NCBI RefSeq assembly: GCF_029541745.1
Contig: NZ_CP089746.1
Coordinates: forward strand, 8,007,559-8,071,558
Source of the DNA: Streptomyces sp. LX-29
Lineage (GTDB): Bacteria > Actinomycetota > Actinomycetes > Streptomycetales > Streptomycetaceae
Direction of reading: 5' to 3'
DNA: 64,000 bases
The position numbers were made by a program, and so were the translations under genes. Positions 51,154 through 59,278 of the stretch are shown one piece after another. Every line of letters begins with the position of its first letter. Position 1 is the stretch's first letter. The notes beneath the pieces are model-generated. The model saw only the letters and a program-made list of their open reading frames with translations, did not search any database and was not told the origin of the DNA.

Positions 51154-51811
51154 CGTGGCCTCCTCGGTGCTGGTGCGACCCATTGTGGTCGCGTTCACCC
51201 CGGGGACGGAGCCGGACGCGGGTTCTCGACATCGCCGTCCGATTTTTTTGAGCTCTACGGACGAGCCTGGGCGAGCCGTCTCGCGGCGTGCGGGTCCTGG
51301 TCGTCGGCGCCGCGCCTGCGCCACGTACGCCCGAGCCGGTCCCGACGGCCGCAGCCGCGGCCGAGACGCCGGCGAGGGCTGGAGGAACGGTTTTCTGCGG
51401 GCTACCGGAGGGCACGCGCCGCGCACCAGGCTGTCGCCTCCACTTGGCCGTGAGCGACGTGCCGGCCCCGATCGCGGCGGCCCGCGCCCAGCGCCGCCTG
51501 GCTGCGGCCACCAAGGAGGCCGCGCTGCGCCGGGCCGTGCTGGGCGCGCCGCCTCGTCGCGCGGCCGGACTGCGGCCAGGACCAGGCGGGCCGGGCTCCG
51601 TGAGACGTGCGGCTATCGACTCCGGACCGAGGTCCGGAGTCGAGGTCCGGATCGGGGAATCCGACATGGTCGCGGCCACCTGGTCCGCCGACGGGGACGA
51701 CGCGACTGACGTCGCTGTCGTCACCGCCCGGGTTCGGGCGGCGGTGGAACCGAGTCGCAGCCACCCGAAACGCGTTCCGGGGCTCGGGCCCTTTCCGCGC
51801 GAGGTCCGCCG
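51154..51811. other. 658-base gap with a strong palindrome
   Basis: Open frames exist on both strands but none shows a recognisable domain. A T-run (GATTTTTTTG, 51241-51250) lies about 90 bases upstream of the YCII start and may be part of its promoter. The palindrome at 51618-51641 is the only strong structure. A decayed gene cannot be excluded (AVSDVPAPIAAARAQRRLAA on the plus strand has some helical coding character). Confidence 0.4.
51618..51641. repeat. 24-bp near-perfect palindrome
   Basis: GACTCCGGACC (51618-51628), GA, GGTCCGGAGTC (51631-51641): 11-bp perfect arms. It lies about 170 bases past the TetR stop and could be a terminator for that gene or a protein-binding site. Confidence 0.85.
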
Positions 51812-52486
51812 TCAGATCCGACCGGCGCGCGGGGGGCCGTCGTCGTGTGAGCTGTCCGCTTCGTGTTCCCTGATCGCTGCCTCCACCAGGGCTCGTGCCG
51901 CCCAGGTGATGGCCTCCTCTTCGGCCTCCGGGCCAAGGCCGCGGACGTCGCGCAGAGCGATCTGCGCCTCCCAGCCGACCACGATGGTCAGGGCCGAGAT
52001 CAGCCGCTGGTACGACTCCTGGCTCAGGGTGCCGCGGAGAGGTTCGCAGGCCTGCTCCAGCCATTCGATCCGGCGGGGGCCGCGGCGCGGGGTGGCCGGC
52101 TCCGGGGTTTCGCTCGCCGGTGGATCGACGGTCAGGCGGATCAGCCGGCGGCCAAGGGGAAGCGACTGCGGTGAGTACTTCAACAGCGTCCTTATGAGGG
52201 CGTCCACCCGGGCTGCGGGGTCGTCGGAGATCGAGGGGTCGGCCAGCGCCTCCTCGACCGGAGGCTCGTTGAGCGCGCCGGCGGTCGCGTCGATCAGCAG
52301 GTGGTCGAGGCTCGGGAAGTAGGCGTAGACCGTCCGCCGTGACACGTCGGCGGCGGCCGCGATCTCGTCGATGGACGGCGTCGCTCCGCCGGCGCTCAGC
52401 CGGACCGCCGCGTCGACGATCGCCTTGCGGGTGCGGCGGCGCTGCGCTTCACGGCCACCGCGGCGGACTGGATCGTCACTGGTCAT
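51812..52486 (-). CDS. TetR-family regulator
   Basis: A 224-aa protein, MTSDDPVRRGGREAQRRRTR. The HTH is KAIVDAAVRLSAGGATPSID, then EIAAAADVSRRTVYAYFPSL, a clear TetR_N domain with the YAYFPSLDHL hallmark. The C-terminal domain begins near residue 85 and lacks a recognisable subfamily. It is divergent from the FAD oxidoreductase gene, with overlapping palindromes between them, and probably represses that gene and perhaps the sigma gene that follows it. Confidence 0.9.
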   Translation of the reverse strand: MTSDDPVRRGGREAQRRRTRKAIVDAAVRLSAGGATPSIDEIAAAADVSRRTVYAYFPSLDHLLIDATAGALNEPPVEEALADPSISDDPAARVDALIRTLLKYSPQSLPLGRRLIRLTVDPPASETPEPATPRRGPRRIEWLEQACEPLRGTLSQESYQRLISALTIVVGWEAQIALRDVRGLGPEAEEEAITWAARALVEAAIREHEADSSHDDGPPRAGRI

Positions 52487-52564
52487 CGTGCCCTGTCGCT
52501 CCCCGGGTCGGATTGGCGGGGCCTTGACGCCCCCTCAGGGAATAAGTATATCTTCATGCAGTCG

Positions 52565-52589
52565 CTGCACAGCAGTGCAGTAATTGCAC
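52565..52589. promoter_or_regulatory. Overlapping TetR operator palindromes
   Basis: CTGCAC-AGCA-GTGCAG (52565-52580) and GTGCA-GTAAT-TGCAC (52575-52589) overlap in an AT-rich pocket that also contains AAGTATATCTTCATGCAG just before. It lies between the divergent tetR and FAD oxidoreductase genes. Confidence 0.65.
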
Positions 52590-52691
52590 GGACATGAACC
52601 TAGCTGTTGCGCAGGTCACATAGCCGTACCTGTCACAGAAACCGGGCCGTCGGTGTCTTGAGGCCGAACCCCTTGAAGCGGAGGACACACC

Positions 52692-53900
52692 ATGAACGAG
52701 AACACCCATGTGGTCGTGATCGGCGGCGGGTACGCCGGCGTCATGGCGGCCAATCGCCTCACCCAGCGCGGCGATGTCACGGTGACGCTGATCAATCCGC
52801 GCCGGAGCTTCGTCCACCGGATCCGTCTGCACCAACTGGTGGGCGGGACGGACGGCGCGGTCGTCGACTACCGGGAGGTCCTGGGCAAGGGTGTCCGGCT
52901 GGTGGTCGACACCGTGACCGAGATCGACGCGGCCGGGCGCAGCGTGAAACTGGCGTCCGGCGGCACGGTCGGCTACGACTACCTGGTCTACGCGGTGGGC
53001 AGTGGCAGCGCCGATCCGAACGTGCCGGGGGCGGCCGAGTTCGCCTACCCGATCGGCACCTTCGAGGAGGCAGGGCGGCTGCGGCCGGTCCTCGACGCCG
53101 CGCCCGCGACGGCCGCGGTGACGGTTGTGGGCGCCGGTCCGACCGGCATCGAGACCGCCGCCGAGCTGGCCGAGCAGGGCCGCGCCGTCACCCTGGTCTG
53201 CGGTGGAGTGCTCGGCCCGTACCTGCACCCCCGGGGCCGCCGCTCGGTGGCCCGGCGCCTGGCCAGGCTCGGGGTGACCGTGCTCGACGGCCCTGACACG
53301 AGGGTGACGGCGGTGACCCGTGATGCCGTCCGGCTCGGTGGCGGCCGCGAGCTGCCGAGTACGGTGACGATCTGGACCGTCGGCTTCGGCGTACCGGACC
53401 TGGCCGTACGCAGCGGGCTGAGCACCGACACCCTGGGTCGCCTGCTCACGGACGAGACGCTGACCAGCGTGGACGATGCACGCATCATCGCGGCCGGGGA
53501 TTCGGCGGCGCCGTCGGGCCTGCCGCTGCGGATGAGCTGCCAGGCCGCGATGCCGATGGGCGCGCGGGCCGCCGACACGGTGCTCAGCCGGATCGCGGGG
53601 GAGCAGCCCGAGACCCTCAACCAGTCCTTCGCCGCCCAGTGCATCAGCCTGGGCCGGGGCGACGGCATCTTCCAGTTCGCCAACCGGTCCGACGTCGCGG
53701 TGTGGTTCAACATCGACGGCCGCCTGGGCGCGAAGCTCAAGGAGACCGTGTGCGTGGGCGTCGTCAAGCACTTGGCCGACGAGGCGGGCAAGCCCGGTGG
53801 GTACCGCTTGCACCGTATCTCGGGAGGGCCCGCGCGACAGCGGCTGCTGCAGGCCAAGCAGGCCGAGGCGCCGGCCACCGCGCAGCGGGCAGGGGTTTGA
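52692..53900 (+). CDS. NAD(P)/FAD-dependent oxidoreductase (NDH-2-like)
   Basis: A 402-aa protein, MNENTHVVVIGGGYAGVMAA. Two dinucleotide-binding motifs are present: VVVIGGGYAGVMAANRL (FAD) and TVVGAGPTGIETAAELAEQG (NAD(P)H); the conserved DARIIAAGDSAAPSG binds FAD near the C terminus. The plan is that of type II NADH dehydrogenases and AIF-like quinone reductases. The C-terminal 60 residues do not contain a clear membrane anchor. GCGGAGG precedes the ATG. It lies 64 bp upstream of the ECF41-type sigma gene, the common pairing of ECF41 with an oxidoreductase, and is divergent from TetR. Confidence 0.88.
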   Translation: MNENTHVVVIGGGYAGVMAANRLTQRGDVTVTLINPRRSFVHRIRLHQLVGGTDGAVVDYREVLGKGVRLVVDTVTEIDAAGRSVKLASGGTVGYDYLVYAVGSGSADPNVPGAAEFAYPIGTFEEAGRLRPVLDAAPATAAVTVVGAGPTGIETAAELAEQGRAVTLVCGGVLGPYLHPRGRRSVARRLARLGVTVLDGPDTRVTAVTRDAVRLGGGRELPSTVTIWTVGFGVPDLAVRSGLSTDTLGRLLTDETLTSVDDARIIAAGDSAAPSGLPLRMSCQAAMPMGARAADTVLSRIAGEQPETLNQSFAAQCISLGRGDGIFQFANRSDVAVWFNIDGRLGAKLKETVCVGVVKHLADEAGKPGGYRLHRISGGPARQRLLQAKQAEAPATAQRAGV

Positions 53901-53964
53901 GCGAACGCCCGCCGACACAAAGGACCTTGACGAGGATGCACACCCAGAGGGCTCAGGACCGGAC

Positions 53965-54885
53965 ATGAACGACCCCGCCACCGACCCCGCCACTGCCCCG
54001 GCCACCGACCCCGCCACCGAGGCGTTCGTCGCCCACCGCAACCTGCTCTTCACCGTCGCCTACGAGATGCTCGGATCGGCGGCCGACGCCGAGGACGTCC
54101 TGCAGGAGACCTGGCTGCGATGGGTCAAGGTCGATCTGGGGCAGGTGGGCAACCAGCGCGCCTACCTGGTCCGGATCACGACCCGGCAGGCGCTGAACCG
54201 GCTGCGCACCATGCAGCGCCGCAAGGAGGCGTACGTCGGCTCCTGGCTGCCGGAGCCGCTGCTCACCGCGCCCGACGTCGCCGAGAACGTCGAGCTCGCC
54301 GAGAGCGTGTCGATGGCGATGATGCTCGTCCTGGAGACGCTGTCGCCGACCGAGCGCGCCGTCTTCGTCCTGCGCGAGGCCTTCGACCTCGGCTACGACG
54401 AGATCGCCGCCGCCGTCGACAAGAGCACCGCGGCCGTCCGCCAGATCGCGCACCGCGCCCGACGGCACGTCGATGCCCGCCGCCCCCGCCAGGCTGTCTC
54501 CCCGAGCATGACCCGGGCGGCTGTGGAGTCGTTCCAGCGCGCGCTCCAGACCGGGAACCCGCAGGACTTCCTCGACGTGCTCGCCCCGGAGGTCGTCCTG
54601 GTGGGCGACGGGGGCGGCATCAAGCAGGCCGCGCTGCGCCCGGTCGCCGGCGCCGACAAGGTGACCCGCTTCATGGTCGGCGGCCTCGGCAAGCACGGGC
54701 GCCGGATCACCGTAGCCCCCACCGTGGTCAACGGCAGCCCGGCACTCCTCGTCCACCTGGACGGCGAGATCGACGGCGTCATGGCGATCCACGTCGAGGA
54801 CGCCCGCATCACCGGCCTCTACTACGTCCGCAACCCCGAGAAGCTCTCCCACGTCGCATCCGAAACCCCCCTCACCCTCCGCTGA
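53965..54885 (+). CDS. ECF41-type sigma factor with SnoaL-like domain
   Basis: A 306-aa protein. The first 20 residues are a DPAT repeat (DPATDPATAPATDPATEAFV). Region 2 is LFTVAYEMLGSAADAEDVLQ, then ETWLRWVKV; the linker holds WLPEPL, and region 4 is LSPTERAVFVLREAFDLGYD, then EIAAAVDKSTAAVRQIAHRA. The C-terminal SnoaL/NTF2-like domain carries VGDGGG and the terminal NPEKL motif, both diagnostic of ECF41, in which the extension acts as a fused regulator. The partner is the oxidoreductase upstream, probably co-transcribed. Confidence 0.93.
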   Translation: MNDPATDPATAPATDPATEAFVAHRNLLFTVAYEMLGSAADAEDVLQETWLRWVKVDLGQVGNQRAYLVRITTRQALNRLRTMQRRKEAYVGSWLPEPLLTAPDVAENVELAESVSMAMMLVLETLSPTERAVFVLREAFDLGYDEIAAAVDKSTAAVRQIAHRARRHVDARRPRQAVSPSMTRAAVESFQRALQTGNPQDFLDVLAPEVVLVGDGGGIKQAALRPVAGADKVTRFMVGGLGKHGRRITVAPTVVNGSPALLVHLDGEIDGVMAIHVEDARITGLYYVRNPEKLSHVASETPLTLR

Positions 54886-54972
54886 ACACAGGCTCCCCCG
54901 CCCGCCGTCGTGCCCACCCCGCCGGTGCCCGACACGGCGGCGACGGCGGTCACCCTGCCCCGGACCACAGAC

Positions 54973-54999
54973 AAGCCCCAGGTCGCTGACCTGGGGCTT
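54973..54999. terminator. 12-bp perfect hairpin beside the tRNA fragment
   Basis: AAGCCCCAGGTC (54973-54984), GCT, GACCTGGGGCTT (54988-54999). It follows the ECF41 gene on one side and directly borders the tRNA 3' end on the other, so it is most likely the original terminator of that tRNA, now also serving the sigma gene. No long T-run follows, as is usual in Streptomyces. Confidence 0.8.
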
Positions 55000-55004
55000 C
55001 GTCA

Positions 55005-55032
55005 TGGAGCGGATGACGGGAATCGAACCCGC
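55005..55032 (-). pseudogene. tRNA 3'-end fragment (probable att-site scar)
   Basis: Read on the minus strand: T-arm GCGGG-TTCGATT-CCCGT, acceptor strand CATCCGC, discriminator T and encoded CCA. All these fit the last 28 nucleotides of a tRNA with acceptor 5' strand GCGGATG (glycine-like). The expected D arm, anticodon arm and 5' acceptor strand are absent in the 60 bases upstream, so only the 3' end remains, as at the far attachment site of an integrated element. Confidence 0.72.
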
Positions 55033-55148
55033 GCCATACGTCCTTCACGGTCGTCCCCACGAGCGGAGGACTCTCGGTGCGGTAAGCACCGTGGAGGGAG
55101 CCGGTCCGCACCGGCGCGGTGGCTGACCACCCGTCACCGCGGCTCCGC

Positions 55149-56519
55149 TCAACCGGGGCGGATGTTCTTGTTGTGGTGGAAGGCGTTGTCGGGGTCGTAC
55201 TTGGCCTTGACCTCGGCCAGTCGCCGGTAGATGCGATCGCCGTAGGCCTCGCGAACGCGGCTGGTGTCGTCATCGGAGTCGAGGAAGTTGACGTAGACGC
55301 TGTCGGCGCGGTGCGGTTGGAGGGCGTGGAGGAACCGCCGCGCCCACGCGGTCTCGGCTGCGGCGTGCTCGCCGGACTCGTCAGGGAGCCACACGCCGTC
55401 GATGACGATGTTATGGGTCACGTCGCGACCGGCGTAGGCGGTGGCGTCGTGGGGGACCCGGGCGACGGCGCCACCCATGTGGAACATCGCCGAGTACGAC
55501 CGGGGCGAGCCGCCGCTGTAGGCGTGATCGGCGATGACGGCGATGGCGTCGTCGGACAGGTCGGCGAGGTCCGTGGACTTCCAGTAGTAGTGCCATCCGT
55601 GGAGGACGGTGTCGTCGAGGGCGCCCTGGAAGGCGACGTACGGGGTGGGCGCGATCAGGTCCACAAGCGGCCTCCCCAGCCGGCGGAGCGCCCGTACCGC
55701 GCACTCGCCGTCCTCGATGGCGCCGGCGTAGCAGCAGACGACGGCGATGGCCGGCCGCCAGTGCAGCTCCTCGGGGATGACCGGCAGTGGGGGGATGGTC
55801 CCGAGCCTGACGACGGTCCCGAGCTCGTCGGGTGCCTCGGCGGCGAAGTCCCGGTAAAAGCGCAGCACGTCGGTGGTGTCGTCGGCCGCCCAGAAGACGG
55901 GGCCGGCGATCACGGTCGGGCCGACGGGGTGCAGCGCGAAGCGGAACATGGTGACAACGCCGAAGTTGCCGCCGCCGCCTCGCAGCGCCCAGAACAGGTC
56001 GGGGTGCTCGTCGGCGGAGGCCCGAAGGATGCTGCCGTCGGCGGTGACCACCTCGGCGGCCAGCAGGTTGTCGACGGTGAGCCCGTGTGCGCGCATGAGG
56101 AAGCCGATGCCACCGCCGAGGGTGAGCCCGGCGACACCGGTGTGGCCCACGATGCCGCCGGTGGTGGCCAGACCATGGGCCTGCGTCTCGTGGTCGACGT
56201 CGCCCCACAGGGCGCCGCCCTGTACCCGGGCGGTGCGGTCGGCGGGGTCGACCCCCACGGCCCGCATCGCCGCGAGGCTGATGACGATCCCGTCGTCGCA
56301 CACCGCGGTGCCTGCCACGTTGTGGCCCCCGCCCCGTACCGCGATCTCCAGGTCGTGGTCGCGGGCGAAGCGCACGGCCGCGGCCACGTCGGCGGTCCCG
56401 CCACATCGGGCGATCAGCCGGGGGCGCCGGTCGACGGCCCCGTTCCACACGGCTCGGGCGGTGTCGTAGTCGGGGTGGTCAGCTGTGATCAGCCGGCCCC
56501 GGAACCCGCCGATCTCCAT
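55149..56519 (-). CDS. FAD-linked oxidase, berberine-bridge-enzyme type
   Basis: A 456-aa protein, MEIGGFRGRLITADHPDYDT. The PCMH-type FAD domain has VRGGGHNVAG, where the His is the usual covalent 8-alpha attachment site, then TTGGIVGHTGVAGLTLGGGI and GFLMRAHGLTVDNLLAAEVV. There is no Cys at the second BBE attachment position, so flavin is probably singly linked. The C-terminal BBE motif is KAKYDPDNAFHHNKNI. Substrates of this family are diverse natural products or sugars. ATG 56519 is chosen by alignment. It is divergent from an HxlR regulator. Confidence 0.9.
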   Translation of the reverse strand: MEIGGFRGRLITADHPDYDTARAVWNGAVDRRPRLIARCGGTADVAAAVRFARDHDLEIAVRGGGHNVAGTAVCDDGIVISLAAMRAVGVDPADRTARVQGGALWGDVDHETQAHGLATTGGIVGHTGVAGLTLGGGIGFLMRAHGLTVDNLLAAEVVTADGSILRASADEHPDLFWALRGGGGNFGVVTMFRFALHPVGPTVIAGPVFWAADDTTDVLRFYRDFAAEAPDELGTVVRLGTIPPLPVIPEELHWRPAIAVVCCYAGAIEDGECAVRALRRLGRPLVDLIAPTPYVAFQGALDDTVLHGWHYYWKSTDLADLSDDAIAVIADHAYSGGSPRSYSAMFHMGGAVARVPHDATAYAGRDVTHNIVIDGVWLPDESGEHAAAETAWARRFLHALQPHRADSVYVNFLDSDDDTSRVREAYGDRIYRRLAEVKAKYDPDNAFHHNKNIRPG

Positions 56520-56682
56520 GGCGATCGCCTCCTCGCTCGGATATGGCCGACGTGCTCGGTGGTCGTTCGTCGTCACCTCCTCGTGTGCCGATTTCCATCG
56601 GATCACCGGGGACCACGGCCGTAAAGTCAAGAATCTGTACTTCAGAGCTCAGAGCCAGGGGCAGGAGTGCGACACTGGGGTC

Positions 56683-57381
56683 GTGCGGAGCTATGGCCAG
56701 TACTGCCCCATCGCCCGCGGCGCCGAGATCTTCGCCGAGCGCTGGACACCGCTGATCATCCGCAACCTGTACCTGGGCTGCGGCAGCTTCACCGAGATCC
56801 TGGAGGGCGCCCCCGGGCTCTCCCGGACCCTGCTCTCCCAGCGGCTCAAGCAGCTCGAACGGCTCGGCATCGTCGAGTCGGCAGCCAAGCCCGACGGGCG
56901 CGGGCGCCACTACGCGCTCACGCCCGCGGGGCACGACTTGTTCAAGGTCTGTGTGTCGCTCGGCGAGTGGGGTGCCCGCTGGCTGGAGATCGCCCCCGAG
57001 CACCTCGATCCCTTTGTGGCTCTGTGGTCGATGTGCAACATGCTCCGCCGAGACCGGCTCCCGGATCGGCGCGTCGTCATCCGCTTCGACTTCACCGGCC
57101 GCCGACCCCATGAGCGGTTCTGGCTGCTGATCGAGCACGGGGACACCGAGATCTGCAAGACGTACCCCGGCCTCGACGAGGACCTCTACGTCACGGCTGA
57201 AGCCGAAGCCTTCATCAAGTGGCACGCCGGCCAGCAGACCTGGGCCGAAGCCACCGGCGACCGCCGCATCCAACTCCACGGCCCCTCCTGGCTCGTCAAA
57301 GCCTTCCCCACCTGGAACGCCCGCAGCGCCTTCGCCCACATCAAGCCCGTCTCCCGGACAGCGGCGAGCTCGGCGGCCTGA
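56683..57381 (+). CDS. HxlR-family regulator with SCP2-like tail
   Basis: A 232-aa protein from GTG 56683, MRSYGQYCPIARGAEIFAER. Winged helix: WTPLIIRNLYLGCGSFTEIL, then EGAPGLSRTLLSQRLKQLER and RHYALTPAGHDL. Residues 125-215 form an SCP2-like domain (RFWLLIEHGDTEICKTYPGL). Layout equals the HxlR protein at 21042, although no CTTGG palindrome is present here. The Cys in GQYCPIARG is at the position of the redox Cys of HxlR/QorR/HypR-type proteins. It is divergent from the flavoprotein gene and probably controls it. Confidence 0.88.
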   Translation: MRSYGQYCPIARGAEIFAERWTPLIIRNLYLGCGSFTEILEGAPGLSRTLLSQRLKQLERLGIVESAAKPDGRGRHYALTPAGHDLFKVCVSLGEWGARWLEIAPEHLDPFVALWSMCNMLRRDRLPDRRVVIRFDFTGRRPHERFWLLIEHGDTEICKTYPGLDEDLYVTAEAEAFIKWHAGQQTWAEATGDRRIQLHGPSWLVKAFPTWNARSAFAHIKPVSRTAASSAA

Positions 57382-57431
57382 CATCTGCGACGCACCCGAA
57401 CCGGCCCCCGCAGCACCCCGGGAGAGGTTCG

Positions 57432-58436
57432 CTATCGTGCGTCGCGTAGCGTGAGAATGTATGTCGCGGTCAGCGCGACGGCACGGTCTTCGTCCTGTGA
57501 CAGATCCGCGAGGGCACGTGACGACGTGATCCCGGGGATGTCCGCGAGCGCCTGTGCCAGCCGTCGACGCGCGGACGATCCCATGGTGCCGCTGCTGAGG
57601 CGGTCGACGAGCCCAGTGGCGATCTGATCCGCCAACGCGGGATCACTCGCCAGCGTGCTGAGTGCATCGGCTGCGTCGGCGTCGTTCCTCTCCTCGACGA
57701 CCATGTCGATGAGCGTCGGGACCGCGTCGGCCACTCCACGTGCTCCGAGCGCCAGAGCCGCGTGCCCGCGGACCGCGATGTCGCGGTTCGTGAGGGCGTC
57801 CCGCAACAGTACGGTCGCTTCACCGTTCGGTATCTCGGCGATGGACTGGACGGCGCGTTTCCGCACCTCGGCCGCAGGTGAGTCGAGTCCCTCCGCCAGC
57901 AGTGCCAGCCCGTCCTCGCCCGATTGCGCCAGAGCCCAACGAAGCGCCCCGGCGACGTTCGGGTCCGACTCGCTCAGCACGGCCTCGACCAGTGCTTCCA
58001 CCGGCGCGGGAACTCCCTCGACCGCGGACAGGGCCGCACGCTGCCGCGCCCCCGCACTCGTCGACCCCAACGCCTGGAGGAGCGCGATGCTCTGGAGGAC
58101 GTCCTCCCAGCCGGCGGGTTCCGCGGCACCGATCCGACGAAGTCGCGTGAGCAGCTTCGTCTCCGCCGCGATGCGGTCTCGCGTCTGGCGGATGAGGTCG
58201 TCGACGAGCTCCGCGGGCGCGAAGCCGGGGTCGTCGAGCGCGCGCCTGACGTCGCGCAGCGACAGCCCCAATGACCGCAGGCTCTCGATGTGGAAGATTC
58301 TCCGGATGTCCTCGCTGGAGTACTGGCGATAGCCGGAGTCGGTACGACCCGTCGGCCGCACCAGACCCAGCGATTCGTAATGCCTGAGCATGCGGGCGCT
58401 GACCCCGGACCGTCGCGCGACATCACCGATCAACAC
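57432..58436 (-). CDS. MerR-family regulator fused to HEAT repeats
   Basis: A 334-aa protein, MLIGDVARRSGVSARMLRHY. Residues 1-70 are a MerR winged helix (ESLGLVRPTGRTDSGYRQYS), followed by a dimerisation helix (DDLIRQTRDRIAAETKLLTR). Residues 140-330 are HEAT/Armadillo-like repeats: AGALRWALAQSGEDGLALLA, VRKRAVQSIAEIPNGEATVL, VRGHAALALGARGVADAVPT. The HEAT part replaces the usual small ligand domain. It is downstream of a HEAT-repeat gene by 3 bp and in the same operon, so the two may interact. Confidence 0.88.
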   Translation of the reverse strand: MLIGDVARRSGVSARMLRHYESLGLVRPTGRTDSGYRQYSSEDIRRIFHIESLRSLGLSLRDVRRALDDPGFAPAELVDDLIRQTRDRIAAETKLLTRLRRIGAAEPAGWEDVLQSIALLQALGSTSAGARQRAALSAVEGVPAPVEALVEAVLSESDPNVAGALRWALAQSGEDGLALLAEGLDSPAAEVRKRAVQSIAEIPNGEATVLLRDALTNRDIAVRGHAALALGARGVADAVPTLIDMVVEERNDADAADALSTLASDPALADQIATGLVDRLSSGTMGSSARRRLAQALADIPGITSSRALADLSQDEDRAVALTATYILTLRDAR

Positions 58437-58439
58437 TGC

Positions 58440-59111
58440 CTACTGCCCCTCCTGACGGGCCCCGCCGAGGGCTACGACGCGCTTCGCCTCCTCGATCGCG
58501 AACTCGAATCCGGCATCCGGGTCCCGCCAAAGGCGTTCCGTGGCGATCGCGTGCGCGCTCACGCGAGGGTCGAGATCCGTCGTCGCGACGCCCAGCGTCG
58601 GCAACATCACCTCCCCGAGCGCGATCAGCGCCCGGCTGAGACTCAGCTGCGTCTCGCCTTCGCCGCGCCCGAGCTGTGTCGCCAACAGTACGGCCAACCC
58701 GTGCTCCTCACCCTCGGGCACGAGCACGACCGCTGCCCGCCAGGCGCTCCGGGCCACCTCGTCGTCGGCGTCGGACAGCAGCGCCGGTGTGATCGCCGGC
58801 CACGCTCGCCGATCCCCGATCTTGGACAGCGTGTGCAACGCCTGGCTCCGTGCCTGCGCACGCTCCGAGCGGACCTCGTCGAGAAGCAACGGGACCGTCA
58901 TCGACGCCGCGTGGCGGGTCAGCGCCCACGTCAGCGTTTCGCGCACGGAGAACTCGGGTTCGCGCGCGCATCTTTCGATGAGCTTGCCGATGAACGCGGG
59001 GTCCGGGTTCGTACCGACCGCCAGCGCTGCCCGCAGTCGGATCGACGAGCTGTCGTTCTCCAACCTCTGGAGAGCTCGCATGGTGTTGGTGGCCTCTTTC
59101 GGCATGGTCAT
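58440..59111 (-). CDS. HEAT-repeat protein, operon partner of MerR
   Basis: A 223-aa protein, MTMPKEATNTMRALQRLEND. Four to five HEAT repeats: SSSIRLRAALAVGTNPDPAF, FSVRETLTWALTRHAASMTV, AQARSQALHTLSKIGDRRAW and EVARSAWRAAVVLVPEGEEH, with no signal peptide and no catalytic motif. It resembles the HEAT part of the MerR protein encoded next. AAGGAGG precedes ATG 59111. The promoter contains a MerR-type dyad at 59141-59159. Confidence 0.85.
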   Translation of the reverse strand: MTMPKEATNTMRALQRLENDSSSIRLRAALAVGTNPDPAFIGKLIERCAREPEFSVRETLTWALTRHAASMTVPLLLDEVRSERAQARSQALHTLSKIGDRRAWPAITPALLSDADDEVARSAWRAAVVLVPEGEEHGLAVLLATQLGRGEGETQLSLSRALIALGEVMLPTLGVATTDLDPRVSAHAIATERLWRDPDAGFEFAIEEAKRVVALGGARQEGQ

Positions 59112-59140
59112 GAGGACGGCCTCCTTGGCATCAGTGAAGC

Positions 59141-59159
59141 CCTTGTCACCGTGTCAAGG
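59141..59159. promoter_or_regulatory. MerR-type dyad in the HEAT-merR promoter
   Basis: CCTTGTCACCGTGTCAAGG: outer arms CCTTG/CAAGG and inner CAC/GTG pair around the centre (19 bp). On the minus strand it contains TTGAC like a -35 element. It lies 30 bp before the HEAT gene and matches the spacer dyads bound by MerR proteins. Confidence 0.7.
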
Positions 59160-59278
59160 TCAAGCGGAGCCAGACCGGGAGATGGCCGGAAGCGGCGTCG
59201 CGCACCGGCTCACGGCGTCCGTCGGCCGCCGTCCCCGGGTGTCCGCCGAGGTCGTGACGGTTCTCCGGGGTCGGCCGC

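Noticed and set aside
51288..52322. Plus-strand frame in the gap beside the TetR gene
   Set aside because: It runs antisense through the TetR gene, and the part outside that gene has no recognisable domain or ribosome site.
55005..55080. Complete tRNA gene at the T-arm
   Set aside because: No D arm, anticodon arm or GCGGATG 5' acceptor strand is found in the expected 75-base span.
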